Shown here: positions 26,651-35,168 of the stretch, piece by piece | Layout: each line of letters begins with the position of its first letter | How positions within the stretch are numbered: the stretch's first letter is position 1 | Assembly: GCA_964348665.1 (NCBI GenBank) | Contig: CAYGDP010000007.1 | Span: 1 to 64,000 of the forward strand | Source: CAYGDP01 sp964348665 | Lineage (GTDB): Bacteria > Verrucomicrobiota > Verrucomicrobiia > Palsa-1439 > CAYGDP01 | Direction of reading: 5' to 3' | DNA length: 64,000 bases | Position numbers and translations under genes: made by a program | Notes under the pieces: model-generated | Databases searched by the model: none | What the model was told of the DNA's origin: nothing | The model's input: only the letters and a program-made list of their open reading frames with translations

Positions 26651-27373
26651 TCATTCCTTCGCGCCAAGTTTGCGGAGCAAACGATTCACTGCTCGAAATC
26701 CATTTTCCTCCGCCATCATGAGTGCCGTCTGCTTGGACTTTGTTCTTACTTGAAAATCAGCGCCATGGGTCGCTAGCAATTCCACAATCCGAACCGATCC
26801 TTGCGAGACAGCCCAATGAAGCGGGGTTCGGCCCAAGTTATCCTTGGCGTTCACGTTGTCCCGCCATTTCAGCAGGAACTCCACAACTCCCTTCTGCTCC
26901 GCCATGACGGCGATATGCAGGACGGAGGGATGAGTGGTTCCCTTCCGTAAATCTCGCGCGCGAATCAGATGCGGGTACGATGAAAGGAGCGTCTCGATTT
27001 TTTTGAGATCCCCCAACTGGATCCATTGATGCAATTCTTTGAGTCTCGTTTGCGTCCGCAAAAACTGCCTGGCTTTGTATTGACCGAAACTGGCCGCGAT
27101 CTCCAGGGCGTTATAGCCGGCTTCCAAAACCAATCCCTGGCCGGGAACAAACGCTACTCCACGGGCATTGAGATCGGCGTTGTAGGCCAGCAGTGTTTTA
27201 ATCGCCGAAATCCGCCCGTGCATGGCCGCCAAATGCAACGGTGTGTAATCTTCGTCGTCCCGTAAATCCACCAGATATGGTTTGGCGTCGAGCAATTCCT
27301 CCAGCTCGGCAGCCTGCCCGCGAATGGCAAGCGTGTGGATTTCGGTCGAAACCCGCGCGATCGGCGCGGGCAT
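26651..27373 (-). CDS. Ankyrin-repeat protein
   Basis: From ATG 27373 the protein has 240 residues; a TTG at 27430 would add nineteen. At least six ankyrin repeats are visible, with TPLHLAAMHGRISAIKTLL, NALEIAASFGQY, PSVLHIAVMAEQKGVVEFLL, TPLHWAVSQGSVRIVELL and a last TALMMAEENGFRAVNRLL. There is no signal peptide or membrane segment, so it is probably cytoplasmic and binds another protein. It is transcribed against the signalling genes. No Shine-Dalgarno decides the start. Confidence 0.85.
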   Translation of the reverse strand: MPAPIARVSTEIHTLAIRGQAAELEELLDAKPYLVDLRDDEDYTPLHLAAMHGRISAIKTLLAYNADLNARGVAFVPGQGLVLEAGYNALEIAASFGQYKARQFLRTQTRLKELHQWIQLGDLKKIETLLSSYPHLIRARDLRKGTTHPSVLHIAVMAEQKGVVEFLLKWRDNVNAKDNLGRTPLHWAVSQGSVRIVELLATHGADFQVRTKSKQTALMMAEENGFRAVNRLLRKLGAKE

Positions 27374-27874
27374 TTGCCGCTGGTCCCAAGGCGTTCGTTG
27401 TGTAGCCAGTTTCACAGGTTTCAATGGCAACCGTCAGGCAACCGGAAGCCAAACAAACCCTCTACGCGCTTCGAGGCGAAGTGAGGGAAAAAAGTTGAGA
27501 GAGAATCCCGTGGGGGAAAACACCCCAGTCGCTTGTCATTAACACTGAAGACGACAGCCATAATTTTCGCCCGTTCCAATATGCTGAAATATCGTTGCAG
27601 TCAAGCGCAATTGTTTCCCGATTGTGTCCACCGCGGCCAACAAGATCCCCGTCCTGCGAACTTCACACAAATGCTAGAGGGTATGCCTATTGCCAATGAA
27701 TCAAGATTCAATTGATAAGGGTTTTCCCTTATTGATAAGAAAAGACGGGGCTGTATCTTTCAGGTATGCGGGACGGCAAGCCTCAATGTGGACATTTTCA
27801 TCCGCAATATGATAGAAGCTTTGACAATGGAGGATGGGAGAGGTGCTGCAATATGCTCAACAACTCGATGAACT
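27374..27874. promoter_or_regulatory. Intergenic region with palindrome and 20-bp-spaced direct repeat (27711-27739)
   Basis: ATAAGGG-TTTT-CCCTTAT (27715-27732) is a perfect 7-bp inverted repeat. It is overlapped by two direct copies of ATTGATAAG (27711-27719 and 27731-27739) exactly 20 bp apart, i.e. on the same face of the helix. This is a strong candidate operator 136 bp before the regulator at 27875. TGGGG-GAAAACA-CCCCA near 27511-27527 is a second small hairpin. Nothing else in the 500 bp looks coding. Confidence 0.5.
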
Positions 27875-28561
27875 GTGAAACGAACCCGAATCTTACTGGC
27901 CGATCAATATCCGATATTCAATTTGGGATTGTCCATTCTCTTACAGAACGAGGCGGACTTTGAAATCGTTGGCAACGTCAATAATGGACTCGACGCGCTG
28001 CAGTTGTCGAAACGACTCCAGCCCAATGTTTTGATTTTAGAAGTGATGCTACCCAAGGTGAATGGCTTGGGTGTGGCACGCCAAATTCTGTCCCGAGAAT
28101 TTCGGCCACGGGTCATCTTTTTGACGGATCACGCCAGCGAGGCGACCGTAGCCGAAGCCTTTTACTACGGCGCGTCGGCCTACCTCCTCAAGACCGTTAC
28201 CGGCAACGATTTGGTAAAAGCGATCCGGGCAGCTTTGGCAGGATGTCCCAGCGTGAGCCCGCCCCTCTCGCGGAGCCCCCTCCAGAAAGCAAAAGGCGTA
28301 TCCGTGGATCACCGCTATGAATCTCTCACGCACCGGGAGCACGAAGTCATGCGATTGATTGCCGAAGGAATGGGTAACCACGAAATCGCCACTCGCCTCA
28401 AAATCAGTCCTCGCACTCTTGAAATCCATCGAGGCAATGTGATGCGTAAATTGCAATTGCGCAACGCTGCGCAAGTCGTTCACTTCGCCATCGCTTCGGG
28501 CGTGATCATCCCCGAGTCGAAAATCCTCCTCAAGCCACACAGAGGCAAACGAAATCCATAA
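27875..28561 (+). CDS. LuxR-type response regulator with Glu at the phosphorylation site
   Basis: A 228-residue protein starting at GTG 27875. The receiver begins RILLADQYPIFNLG and keeps the Thr (FLTDHAS) and Lys (YLLKTV), but the strand that should end in Asp reads VLILEVMLP, with Glu at residue 56. Asp-to-Glu at this site often mimics the phosphorylated state. The LuxR helix-turn-helix is at about 150-208 (LTHREHEVMRLIAEG and SPRTLEIHRGNVMRKL). The regulator may therefore be always active or respond to binding partners instead of a kinase. It precedes a DUF2490 barrel and a kinase gene. Confidence 0.87.
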   Translation: MKRTRILLADQYPIFNLGLSILLQNEADFEIVGNVNNGLDALQLSKRLQPNVLILEVMLPKVNGLGVARQILSREFRPRVIFLTDHASEATVAEAFYYGASAYLLKTVTGNDLVKAIRAALAGCPSVSPPLSRSPLQKAKGVSVDHRYESLTHREHEVMRLIAEGMGNHEIATRLKISPRTLEIHRGNVMRKLQLRNAAQVVHFAIASGVIIPESKILLKPHRGKRNP

Positions 28562-28602
28562 AAGACGCTTCCAAAGCCGGCCGAAGTCCACGCCCGACTA
28601 TC

Positions 28603-28626
28603 TAAGGGATTTTCCGTATTGAACAG
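28603..28626. promoter_or_regulatory. Second copy of the TAAGGG..TTTTCC..TATTGA motif
   Basis: TAAGGGATTTTCCGTATTGA, starting at 28603, matches the palindromic motif at 27716 (TAAGGGTTTTCCCTTATTGA) almost throughout, and resembles TAAGGATTTATCCTACTTG at 15052. It lies 230 bp before the barrel gene start at 28856 in a 294-bp gap with no other gene. It may be a shared regulator binding site. Confidence 0.4.
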
Positions 28627-28855
28627 TGCTGCCATTTCCACTCTAATGACTTTTACTTTCAATGAGTATTGGGTTCAAATTGATTCGGGCGAACCGGGGG
28701 TTATACCGGGAAAACGGTTCGTCGGACGGTGTTTCGATGCTGCACTTCGAACGAATCCAACGCAACCGACAGGATTTTTGTTACTTCGAAGCCACTTCCC
28801 CATTCCGACGATGGACCGGGACGGCGGAAAGGCAACGCTCAAGGAGACGCGTGCC

Positions 28856-29527
28856 ATGAACTACGGCAAACGACCCATTCCTTCTTACATCTACATCGCG
28901 GCGGTAATTGCCGTCGTAATAATGGTTCTGCCCGCTGCAGGGGACGACTGGGAATATTGGTGCGAATCGAGGGCGAATGCCAACCTCATCCCTAAACTCA
29001 AGCTGGGTGTTGAGCAAAAATTTCGCTTTCGCAACGACATGAGCGATTACTACTTCGAACAGACCAATGTAGGGATTTGGTGGGAGGCGCACAAATTTCT
29101 TGAATTAGGCACATTTTACGGTCACACTGAGCAACAATCGGTGAGTGGCATATGGCGCAGCGAGGAGAGGTGGACGCTTGAGGCGACGCTAAAAGCGAAG
29201 CTCGGCCCGTTCGTGTTCAAGGACCGCAATCGTTTCGAGGAACGCTGGCTGGAGGTCGGAGGCGAGCAGCAACGTTACCGCAATTCTTTCCGAGTCGAAT
29301 TTCCACGCAAAGTCCATGCCTGGACAATCACGCCGTTCGTCTATGACGAGCTCTTTTACGACTTTGTGGCCGGAGAAATGAATCGCAACCGTTTGGCCGT
29401 CGGCGTCGCGGCGACAATATCGAAAAACCTGCTGGTCGAAGTCTACTACATTCTTCAAGATGACAAAGCGGGTGGAGATTGGCAGGGACGCAACGTGTTG
29501 GCCAGTCAAATAAAACTGACTTTTTGA
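28856..29527 (+). CDS. DUF2490-like outer-membrane beta-barrel protein
   Basis: I start it at ATG 28856, which has AAGGAG ten bases upstream and opens a signal peptide (hydrophobic core IYIAAVIAVVIMVLPAA). The mature part, about 190 residues, has the pattern of the DUF2490 family: WEYWCESRANANL, then EQKFRFRNDMSDYYFEQ, alternating beta strands, and a final ASQIKLTF ending in Phe as a barrel insertion signal. DUF2490 proteins are small outer-membrane proteins of unknown role. It lies between a LuxR regulator and a membrane-bound kinase, so it may be a target or sensor accessory of that pair. Confidence 0.78.
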   Translation: MNYGKRPIPSYIYIAAVIAVVIMVLPAAGDDWEYWCESRANANLIPKLKLGVEQKFRFRNDMSDYYFEQTNVGIWWEAHKFLELGTFYGHTEQQSVSGIWRSEERWTLEATLKAKLGPFVFKDRNRFEERWLEVGGEQQRYRNSFRVEFPRKVHAWTITPFVYDELFYDFVAGEMNRNRLAVGVAATISKNLLVEVYYILQDDKAGGDWQGRNVLASQIKLTF

Positions 29528-29532
29528 AACCT

Positions 29533-31227
29533 ATGACCCCTACAGAAACAAAAACTGACGCGCCCGATACGCCCAAAGTGCCGTTCTGGCTTGGCTCACG
29601 CTCCCTATTGTTTCTGACTGTTGGCCTGGCGCTGGCAATCCCGACGCTACTGCTTTCCGGGTTGATCAATCTCATCTTGGGGCGCGAAATGGAGGAACGG
29701 TCGATCGCAGTGAACAACATGGAGGTAAGCATCGCGGCACGAGCGGTGCAGGAGCACTTTGATGGATTGATGCGTTATACTGAAAGTTTTGCGACCCGAA
29801 AAAAATTTTCAGAGTTCGTGGAACAGCGCGATGCGGCCAACGCGCGCCCGCACTTGCAAGCGTTAGTGGAGCAGAATTTGAAGGTCGACCGCGTGATTCT
29901 CACTGATCCGAAGGGTGTTCTCTGGTGTGATTATCCCCCCGATCCTTCTGTCATGGGTAAGGATTTTTCACAACGCGATTGGTTCCAGGGCGCATCGAAA
30001 ACACGCAAAGTCTACGTCTCGGAAATCTACCAGCGCGCGGCATTAGGGTCGCCCTATGTCGTGGCAATCGCCTCGGCCGTCCAGAACAGCCAACAGCAAA
30101 CCACTGGCTATCTTGTGGTGCAGCACAGAATCGAATCGCTGACCTCTTGGTTAAGACAAATCGACCCCGCCGCCCACATCGAATTGTTGCTCGCAGACCA
30201 CCACGATAGGCTGGCTGCGGGCTTCGAACGGGGCAAGACATTTACCTTGCCGCCTGCATTGAGAGAAGAGTTTACCAAACAAAGAGGTTTTTTGCGTGCG
30301 CCAAGTCCCATTCAGGGAGAGCTCTGTTTGATTAGCTACAGCCGCATCGAGCCAATCGACTGGACGATTCTATCGACTCGACCGATTGCCGCCCTGCAAA
30401 AACCGATCCGACAATTTCAGCATGCTACCTTTGCCTTGGCTTCGATCTGTTTCATTGTGATCCTAGTTCTCGCCTTTCGATTTCTAGATGCGATGCGCTC
30501 CTTTCAATTAATGCTTCGGCAGAAAAATGAGGAACTTGCCAACGTGAACGCTGAATTGGAGCAGTTTGCGTATGTAGCGAGCCACGATCTCCAAGAACCG
30601 TTGCGCGCGATCAGTGGTTGCACACAGATGCTCGCCGACCGGCTGGGCGACAAGCTGGATAGCGCGGGAAAAGATTTAGTTCTACATACCAATGAGGGAT
30701 GTGTGCGGATGCAGACGCTCATTAGCGACTTGCTACAATATGCCCGGATCACCACTCGCGGTCTGCCCTTTACGCCAACCGCTACGGACCAATTGGTCGA
30801 AGAAGCGTTGAGCAACTTGAGCGTGGCCATAGCCGAGAGTCACGCAGTCGTTTCGAAGGATGTTCTTCCAACGGTGATGGGAGACGCAAGCCAATTGCGG
30901 CAGGTGTTTCAGAATCTCATCAGCAATGCCATCAAATATCACGGAAATCGAGCGCCTCAAGTGCAGATCGGCGCCATTCAACGCGAGGGAGAGTGGGAGT
31001 TTTCAGTGCGCGACAACGGCATCGGAATCGAACCCCAATACTTTGATCGGATTTTTGTAATCTTCCAGCGACTCCATACCCGCGACGAATATACCGGCAC
31101 CGGCATTGGGCTGGCACTGGTCAAGAAAATCATCGAGCGTCACGGGGGACGTATTTGGGTGGAGTCCGTTCCCGGTCAAGAATCGACATTCCGGTTCACG
31201 CTGCCAGAAAGGAAACCGACTGCATGA
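29533..31227 (+). CDS. Membrane histidine kinase with periplasmic Cache-like sensor
   Basis: A 564-residue kinase from ATG 29533. A first transmembrane helix (about 23-50), a periplasmic domain of about 240 residues of dCache type (short-chain ligand sensor fold; KVDRVILTDPKGVLWCDYP and a KVYVSEIY strand), and a second helix (about 302-322) are followed by HisKA with H351 in SHDLQEPLRA and a HATPase with DNGIGI and GTGIGLAL boxes. This is the only kinase in the island with an external sensor. It overlaps the receiver gene at 31224, which is its likely partner. The ligand is unknown. Confidence 0.88.
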   Translation: MTPTETKTDAPDTPKVPFWLGSRSLLFLTVGLALAIPTLLLSGLINLILGREMEERSIAVNNMEVSIAARAVQEHFDGLMRYTESFATRKKFSEFVEQRDAANARPHLQALVEQNLKVDRVILTDPKGVLWCDYPPDPSVMGKDFSQRDWFQGASKTRKVYVSEIYQRAALGSPYVVAIASAVQNSQQQTTGYLVVQHRIESLTSWLRQIDPAAHIELLLADHHDRLAAGFERGKTFTLPPALREEFTKQRGFLRAPSPIQGELCLISYSRIEPIDWTILSTRPIAALQKPIRQFQHATFALASICFIVILVLAFRFLDAMRSFQLMLRQKNEELANVNAELEQFAYVASHDLQEPLRAISGCTQMLADRLGDKLDSAGKDLVLHTNEGCVRMQTLISDLLQYARITTRGLPFTPTATDQLVEEALSNLSVAIAESHAVVSKDVLPTVMGDASQLRQVFQNLISNAIKYHGNRAPQVQIGAIQREGEWEFSVRDNGIGIEPQYFDRIFVIFQRLHTRDEYTGTGIGLALVKKIIERHGGRIWVESVPGQESTFRFTLPERKPTA

Positions 31228-31676
31228 AAACGCCAACTATGATACGACCCGTGGAAATCCTCCTCGTCGAGGATAGCCCCACCGATGTGCTGATGACAAA
31301 ACGAAGTTTGGAAGCCTCCAAGCTGCTCCAACATCTCAACGTCGTTTCGGACGGCGTAGAGGCAATTGCCTTCCTGCACCGGGAGGGAAAATATAGCTAC
31401 GCCCCGCGCCCCGATCTTGTCCTGCTCGACCTCAACCTGCCGAAAAAAAACGGCCATGAAGTTCTCGAGGAGATCAAGAGTGACGAGAAACTCAAGACGA
31501 TCCCGGTCATTATTCTGACGACTTCACTCGGCGAAGAGGATATCTTGAAAAGTTACGGGCTCCATGCGAATTGTTACATTACCAAGCCGGTGGACTTTGG
31601 CAAGTTTGTCGACGTCGTCAAGCAAATCGAATCGTTCTGGTTCACGGTCGTAACGTTGCCCTCGGAGAGAACATGA
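31224..31676 (+). CDS. CheY-like single-domain response regulator (Rcp1 type)
   Basis: A 150-residue receiver from ATG 31224, overlapping the upstream kinase stop by 4 bp. Conserved residues are present: LLVEDSPTD, Asp in LVLLDLNLP, Thr in ILTTS, Lys in YITKPVD. It closely resembles the receiver at 18149, and the gene order kinase-receiver-kinase is repeated here, so the two blocks probably arose by duplication. Confidence 0.92.
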   Translation: MKTPTMIRPVEILLVEDSPTDVLMTKRSLEASKLLQHLNVVSDGVEAIAFLHREGKYSYAPRPDLVLLDLNLPKKNGHEVLEEIKSDEKLKTIPVIILTTSLGEEDILKSYGLHANCYITKPVDFGKFVDVVKQIESFWFTVVTLPSERT

Positions 31677-33649
31677 GCCAAAAAACCGTTCGCATCTTGT
31701 TGCTGGAAGACAGCGCCACGGATGCGCTTTTAGCAACGGAAGCGATCTCCTATTTTTCGAAACAGTTTGAGCTGTCGCGCGCCGAGCGCCTGAAGGATGC
31801 CTTGCGCCTGCTGCGCGAAAAACAGTTCGATGTGGTGCTGACCGACTTGAGCCTCCCCGACAGCCATGGATTGGAAACGTTTGAGAAACTGCACGCCGCC
31901 GCGATCGAAATGCCTATCGTCATCCTAAGCGGTTCCGGCGAAGAAGGGCGTGCCCACGAAGCCATTCAACGTGGCGCGCAGGATTATCTTTTCAAAGGCG
32001 AGATCTCGCGTCACACCATCGCGCGCACCATTCGCTACGCCATCGAGCGCAAACGAGCGGAATTGGAATTGGTGCGAGCCAAACAGAGCCTCGAAGCTGC
32101 TGTGCAGGCGCGCACGGCGGAGCTGACCCGCGCCAACGCGTCGTTGACAAAAGAAATCGTGGAGCGCGAGAAAATGGAACTAGAAGTCCGCAAGGCCGAA
32201 GTGCGTTTCCGCAAAATTTTTGAAAACGCTGTCGAGGGGATTTTTCAGACCGCGCCCCACGGTGGTTTCATTATGGCCAATGAAGCGATGGCGCGAATGC
32301 TCGGCTACGGTTCTTCCAAGGAATTGATTGCGGGAATCTCGAATGTTTCCTCTCAAATATTGGCAGACCCGCAGCGCACCGTGGAGATCCGGCGCCTGCT
32401 CAATGAACATGGCTTTGTGCGTGGATTCGAGATGCCCTATTTTCGCAAAGATCGCAGTATTATCTGGGTTTCGGTCAACTGCCATGCGATTTACAGCCCG
32501 GACGGTTCGGTACTTTATTATGAAGGGACGGTAATCGACGTTACAGAGCGGAAAAAAACGGAAGAACGTTTGGCACGCGTCGCATCGCACGCGCACTGTA
32601 TCATATGGGATGCAGTCGTGACCCGAAAGGAGCAGGGATTCGCATGGGACATCCATTTCCATTTTACGGACCTGCTGCGACGAGAGTTCGGATTCATGCC
32701 GGAGCCAGGAGAAACCGAAACCCAGATGTGGACGCGGATTGTTTCGGTGGAACCAGGGCAGAGTAAGCGAATGAACCAATTGAGCCACGAGGCGCTTTTG
32801 ACCAATCAGAAGGGTTATCAGCAGGAAATCAGTATTCATGCGACGGATGGCTCCAAACGCTGGCTTCGGGAGGATGTCGTGATCGAACGCAGTTCTTCGG
32901 GAAATTGGCAATTAGTGGGTGTTGCGATGGACATCACCGAACGCAAACGACTGGAGGAAGCCAACGTACAATCCGAGCGATTGGCCGCCATCGGCGCGAT
33001 GGCATCCAAACTGGCACACGAAGTCCGTAACCCGCTCACGGCCATTACCCTGAATCTCGAAATGATCACCGACGAAGTGAAACTACTGGCGGCGGCCAAT
33101 CCGCAGCGCGCGGATGAGCTGGGCAAAATGCTGGCCACCATGGCCGGCGAAGCTCTTCGCATTCAAAACATCACGCAGGAATACCTCAAGCTCGGACGCA
33201 TCCCCAAACCCCAGAAGAAAGCGACCGACCTGAATTTGTTTTTGACCGAGCAATTGAGATTTTTGGAACCGGTCTTGGCGAAATCGTCCACAAAACTAAC
33301 AGCGCAATTCGATTCAAACTTGAGGGAGACGCAGGTGGATGCCGACCAAATCTGGCAGGCGACCTTGAACCTCGTTCACAACGCGGTGGACGCCATGGGA
33401 AACGACGGGGCGATCACCATTCGCACCGGTCGAAGCAGCAGTGGAATCACTTTGGCTGTCACCGATACGGGACCGGGGATGACGCCAGAACAGCGGGGGA
33501 ATTTATTTAAGCCGTTTTTTACAACGAAGTCGAACGGCACCGGCCTCGGACTGGCGATGACACAGCAAATCGTGGTGGCTCATGGTGGCCGGATTGAGTG
33601 CGATTCCGAAGTTGGCAAAGGAACGACCTTTACAGTTCACCTCCCATAA
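31673..33649 (+). CDS. Histidine kinase with receiver, PAS and PAS-like sensor (NtrB-like)
   Basis: A 658-residue kinase from ATG 31673. Domains: receiver (about 4-125), a short coiled coil (about 130-175), PAS (about 180-300, ending VIDVTERK), the unusual PAS-like domain with C-I-I-W-D-A (about 305-430) that is shared with the kinase at 15313, HisKA with H449 in AHEVRNPLTAI, and a HATPase with DTGPGM and GTGLGLAM. The core is NtrB-like and the next gene is an NtrC-type activator 15 bp downstream, so this is probably the cognate pair. It is a paralogue of the kinase at 18607. Confidence 0.9.
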   Translation: MSQKTVRILLLEDSATDALLATEAISYFSKQFELSRAERLKDALRLLREKQFDVVLTDLSLPDSHGLETFEKLHAAAIEMPIVILSGSGEEGRAHEAIQRGAQDYLFKGEISRHTIARTIRYAIERKRAELELVRAKQSLEAAVQARTAELTRANASLTKEIVEREKMELEVRKAEVRFRKIFENAVEGIFQTAPHGGFIMANEAMARMLGYGSSKELIAGISNVSSQILADPQRTVEIRRLLNEHGFVRGFEMPYFRKDRSIIWVSVNCHAIYSPDGSVLYYEGTVIDVTERKKTEERLARVASHAHCIIWDAVVTRKEQGFAWDIHFHFTDLLRREFGFMPEPGETETQMWTRIVSVEPGQSKRMNQLSHEALLTNQKGYQQEISIHATDGSKRWLREDVVIERSSSGNWQLVGVAMDITERKRLEEANVQSERLAAIGAMASKLAHEVRNPLTAITLNLEMITDEVKLLAAANPQRADELGKMLATMAGEALRIQNITQEYLKLGRIPKPQKKATDLNLFLTEQLRFLEPVLAKSSTKLTAQFDSNLRETQVDADQIWQATLNLVHNAVDAMGNDGAITIRTGRSSSGITLAVTDTGPGMTPEQRGNLFKPFFTTKSNGTGLGLAMTQQIVVAHGGRIECDSEVGKGTTFTVHLP

Positions 33650-33664
33650 GCCACATTATCGCTG

Positions 33665-35035
33665 ATGCCTAAACGAGCCAACGTATTCATTGTGGACGAC
33701 GAGGAAGCGCTCCGAGTCACGCTGGAACGGCTGCTGAGTCGCGAAGGGTATGCCGTGAAAACGTTTGAGCGGGGGAATCTGGCGCTCGACGCGTTATCCA
33801 AGGAAACGCCGGATATCCTTATCACCGACTTGACCATGCCGACGATGGATGGGCTGGAAGTCTTGCGCCGTGTCAAGGAAACTCGACCCATCGTCGAGGT
33901 GATCATGATCACCGCACACGGCACTATCGAAAACACCAAGACGGCGATGAAGCTTGGCGCGTATGATTTCATCGAAAAACCCATCGACAGCACGGCGCTC
34001 TTCAAGGCGATGCAGAACGCCGTGGAGAAACGATCGTTGGTTGCGGAAAACAAACAGCTTCGACGTCAGCTCCAACTGTCGCGGTCCGAGGACGCCTTGG
34101 TCGGCATCAGTACCGCCACTCTCGAAGTGAAAAAACTCATCCGCCAAGTCGCCGCCTCCGATGTCAGCGTGTTGATCCAGGGCGAGAGCGGTTGCGGCAA
34201 GGAAATCGCCGCCGACATCCTGCATGGGTTGAGTCCGCGCGCGGACAAACCGATGGTAAAAATCAGTTGCGCAGCGATACCCGAGAATCTTTTGGAGAGC
34301 GAGCTGTTCGGCTACGAAAAAGGCGCCTTTACCGGCGCAACCAATTCGAAGCCCGGCAAATTCGAGCTCGCCAACGGCGGCACCCTTTTCCTCGATGAAA
34401 TCGGCGAGATGAGCCCGATTTTGCAGGCCAAGCTCCTGCGCGTCGTGCAAGATGGTCGTTGCCAGCGTCTTGGCGGCACCCAGGATATCCAGACCGACGT
34501 CCGAATCGTCAGTGCGACCCACGTGGATTTGACCAAGGCAATCGAAGAAAAAAAATTCCGCGAAGACCTCTATTACCGCCTCAACGTCGTCAAAATTGTC
34601 ATGCCGCCCCTCCGAAATCGGCGTGACGATATCCCCGTGCTCGCCAATCATTTTCTTGTCAAACACTCTTCCCGGATGAACAAGGATGTGCATTCGATCG
34701 CCCCCGAGGCGATGGCGCAATTGACCGGTCATCTGTGGCGCGGCAACGTGCGCGAGCTGGAGAACAAAATCCAACGCGCCATTGCCATCACCACCGACCC
34801 TGTCATCAAACGGTTTGACCTCGATTCCATCGCCGGAATTCCCGTCTCGGAACTCGAAAGCCGCCTCGCCACCGGGCGTTCCGTCACTCTTTCCGTGGGC
34901 ACAACCATGGCGGAAGCCGAAGAAAAAATGATCGCCGCCACTCTCGACCATTGCAGCGGAAACAAAGAGAAAGCCGCCAAAATCCTCGGGGTCTCCGTCC
35001 GCACACTCTACCGTCGTTCCACCGGGGAATCCTAG
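33665..35035 (+). CDS. NtrC-family sigma-54-dependent response regulator
   Basis: A 456-residue activator: receiver (about 4-120; VDDEEALR, Asp in ILITDLTMP, Lys in IEKPID), AAA+ domain (about 140-370; Walker A GESGCGKE, the sigma-54 contact loop GAFTGA, Walker B LFLDEIGE), and a Fis-type helix-turn-helix at the C-terminus (GNKEKAAKILGVSVRTLYR). The intact GAFTGA loop means it should open sigma-54 promoters. A sigma-54-like sequence lies just downstream at 35138. Probably phosphorylated by the NtrB-like kinase at 31673. Confidence 0.93.
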   Translation: MPKRANVFIVDDEEALRVTLERLLSREGYAVKTFERGNLALDALSKETPDILITDLTMPTMDGLEVLRRVKETRPIVEVIMITAHGTIENTKTAMKLGAYDFIEKPIDSTALFKAMQNAVEKRSLVAENKQLRRQLQLSRSEDALVGISTATLEVKKLIRQVAASDVSVLIQGESGCGKEIAADILHGLSPRADKPMVKISCAAIPENLLESELFGYEKGAFTGATNSKPGKFELANGGTLFLDEIGEMSPILQAKLLRVVQDGRCQRLGGTQDIQTDVRIVSATHVDLTKAIEEKKFREDLYYRLNVVKIVMPPLRNRRDDIPVLANHFLVKHSSRMNKDVHSIAPEAMAQLTGHLWRGNVRELENKIQRAIAITTDPVIKRFDLDSIAGIPVSELESRLATGRSVTLSVGTTMAEAEEKMIAATLDHCSGNKEKAAKILGVSVRTLYRRSTGES

Positions 35036-35047
35036 CAGCCAGATAGC

Positions 35048-35073
35048 CCTGCCATGATGACAGCCTTGGCAGG
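35048..35073. terminator. Inverted repeat after the NtrC-type gene
   Basis: CCTGCCA (35048-35054) and TGGCAGG (35067-35073) form a perfect 7-bp stem with a 12-base loop, starting 13 bases after the activator stop. No T-run follows, so it is not a classic intrinsic terminator; it could also be a binding site. Confidence 0.35.
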
Positions 35074-35137
35074 CCATTATTGCCAGAAAGTCAGGTAAAA
35101 ATACGTGTTCCCGACCGGTTTGTGCTCAAAATCATGT

Positions 35138-35153
35138 TGGCATGGGGGTTGCG
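35138..35153 (+). promoter_or_regulatory. Candidate sigma-54 promoter
   Basis: TGGCAT-GGGGG-TTGCG has the -24 GG and -12 GC elements at the correct spacing (five bases between TGGCAT and TTGCG). Transcription would start near 35164, only about five bases before the ATG at 35169, so the message would be almost leaderless. Its position right after a sigma-54 activator gene supports it; a single-site chance match is possible. Confidence 0.4.
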
Positions 35154-35168
35154 ATACTCCATGCCACC

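Noticed and set aside
27766..27963. Short plus-strand frame before the 27875 regulator
   Set aside because: It overlaps the regulator in another frame and has no supporting features.
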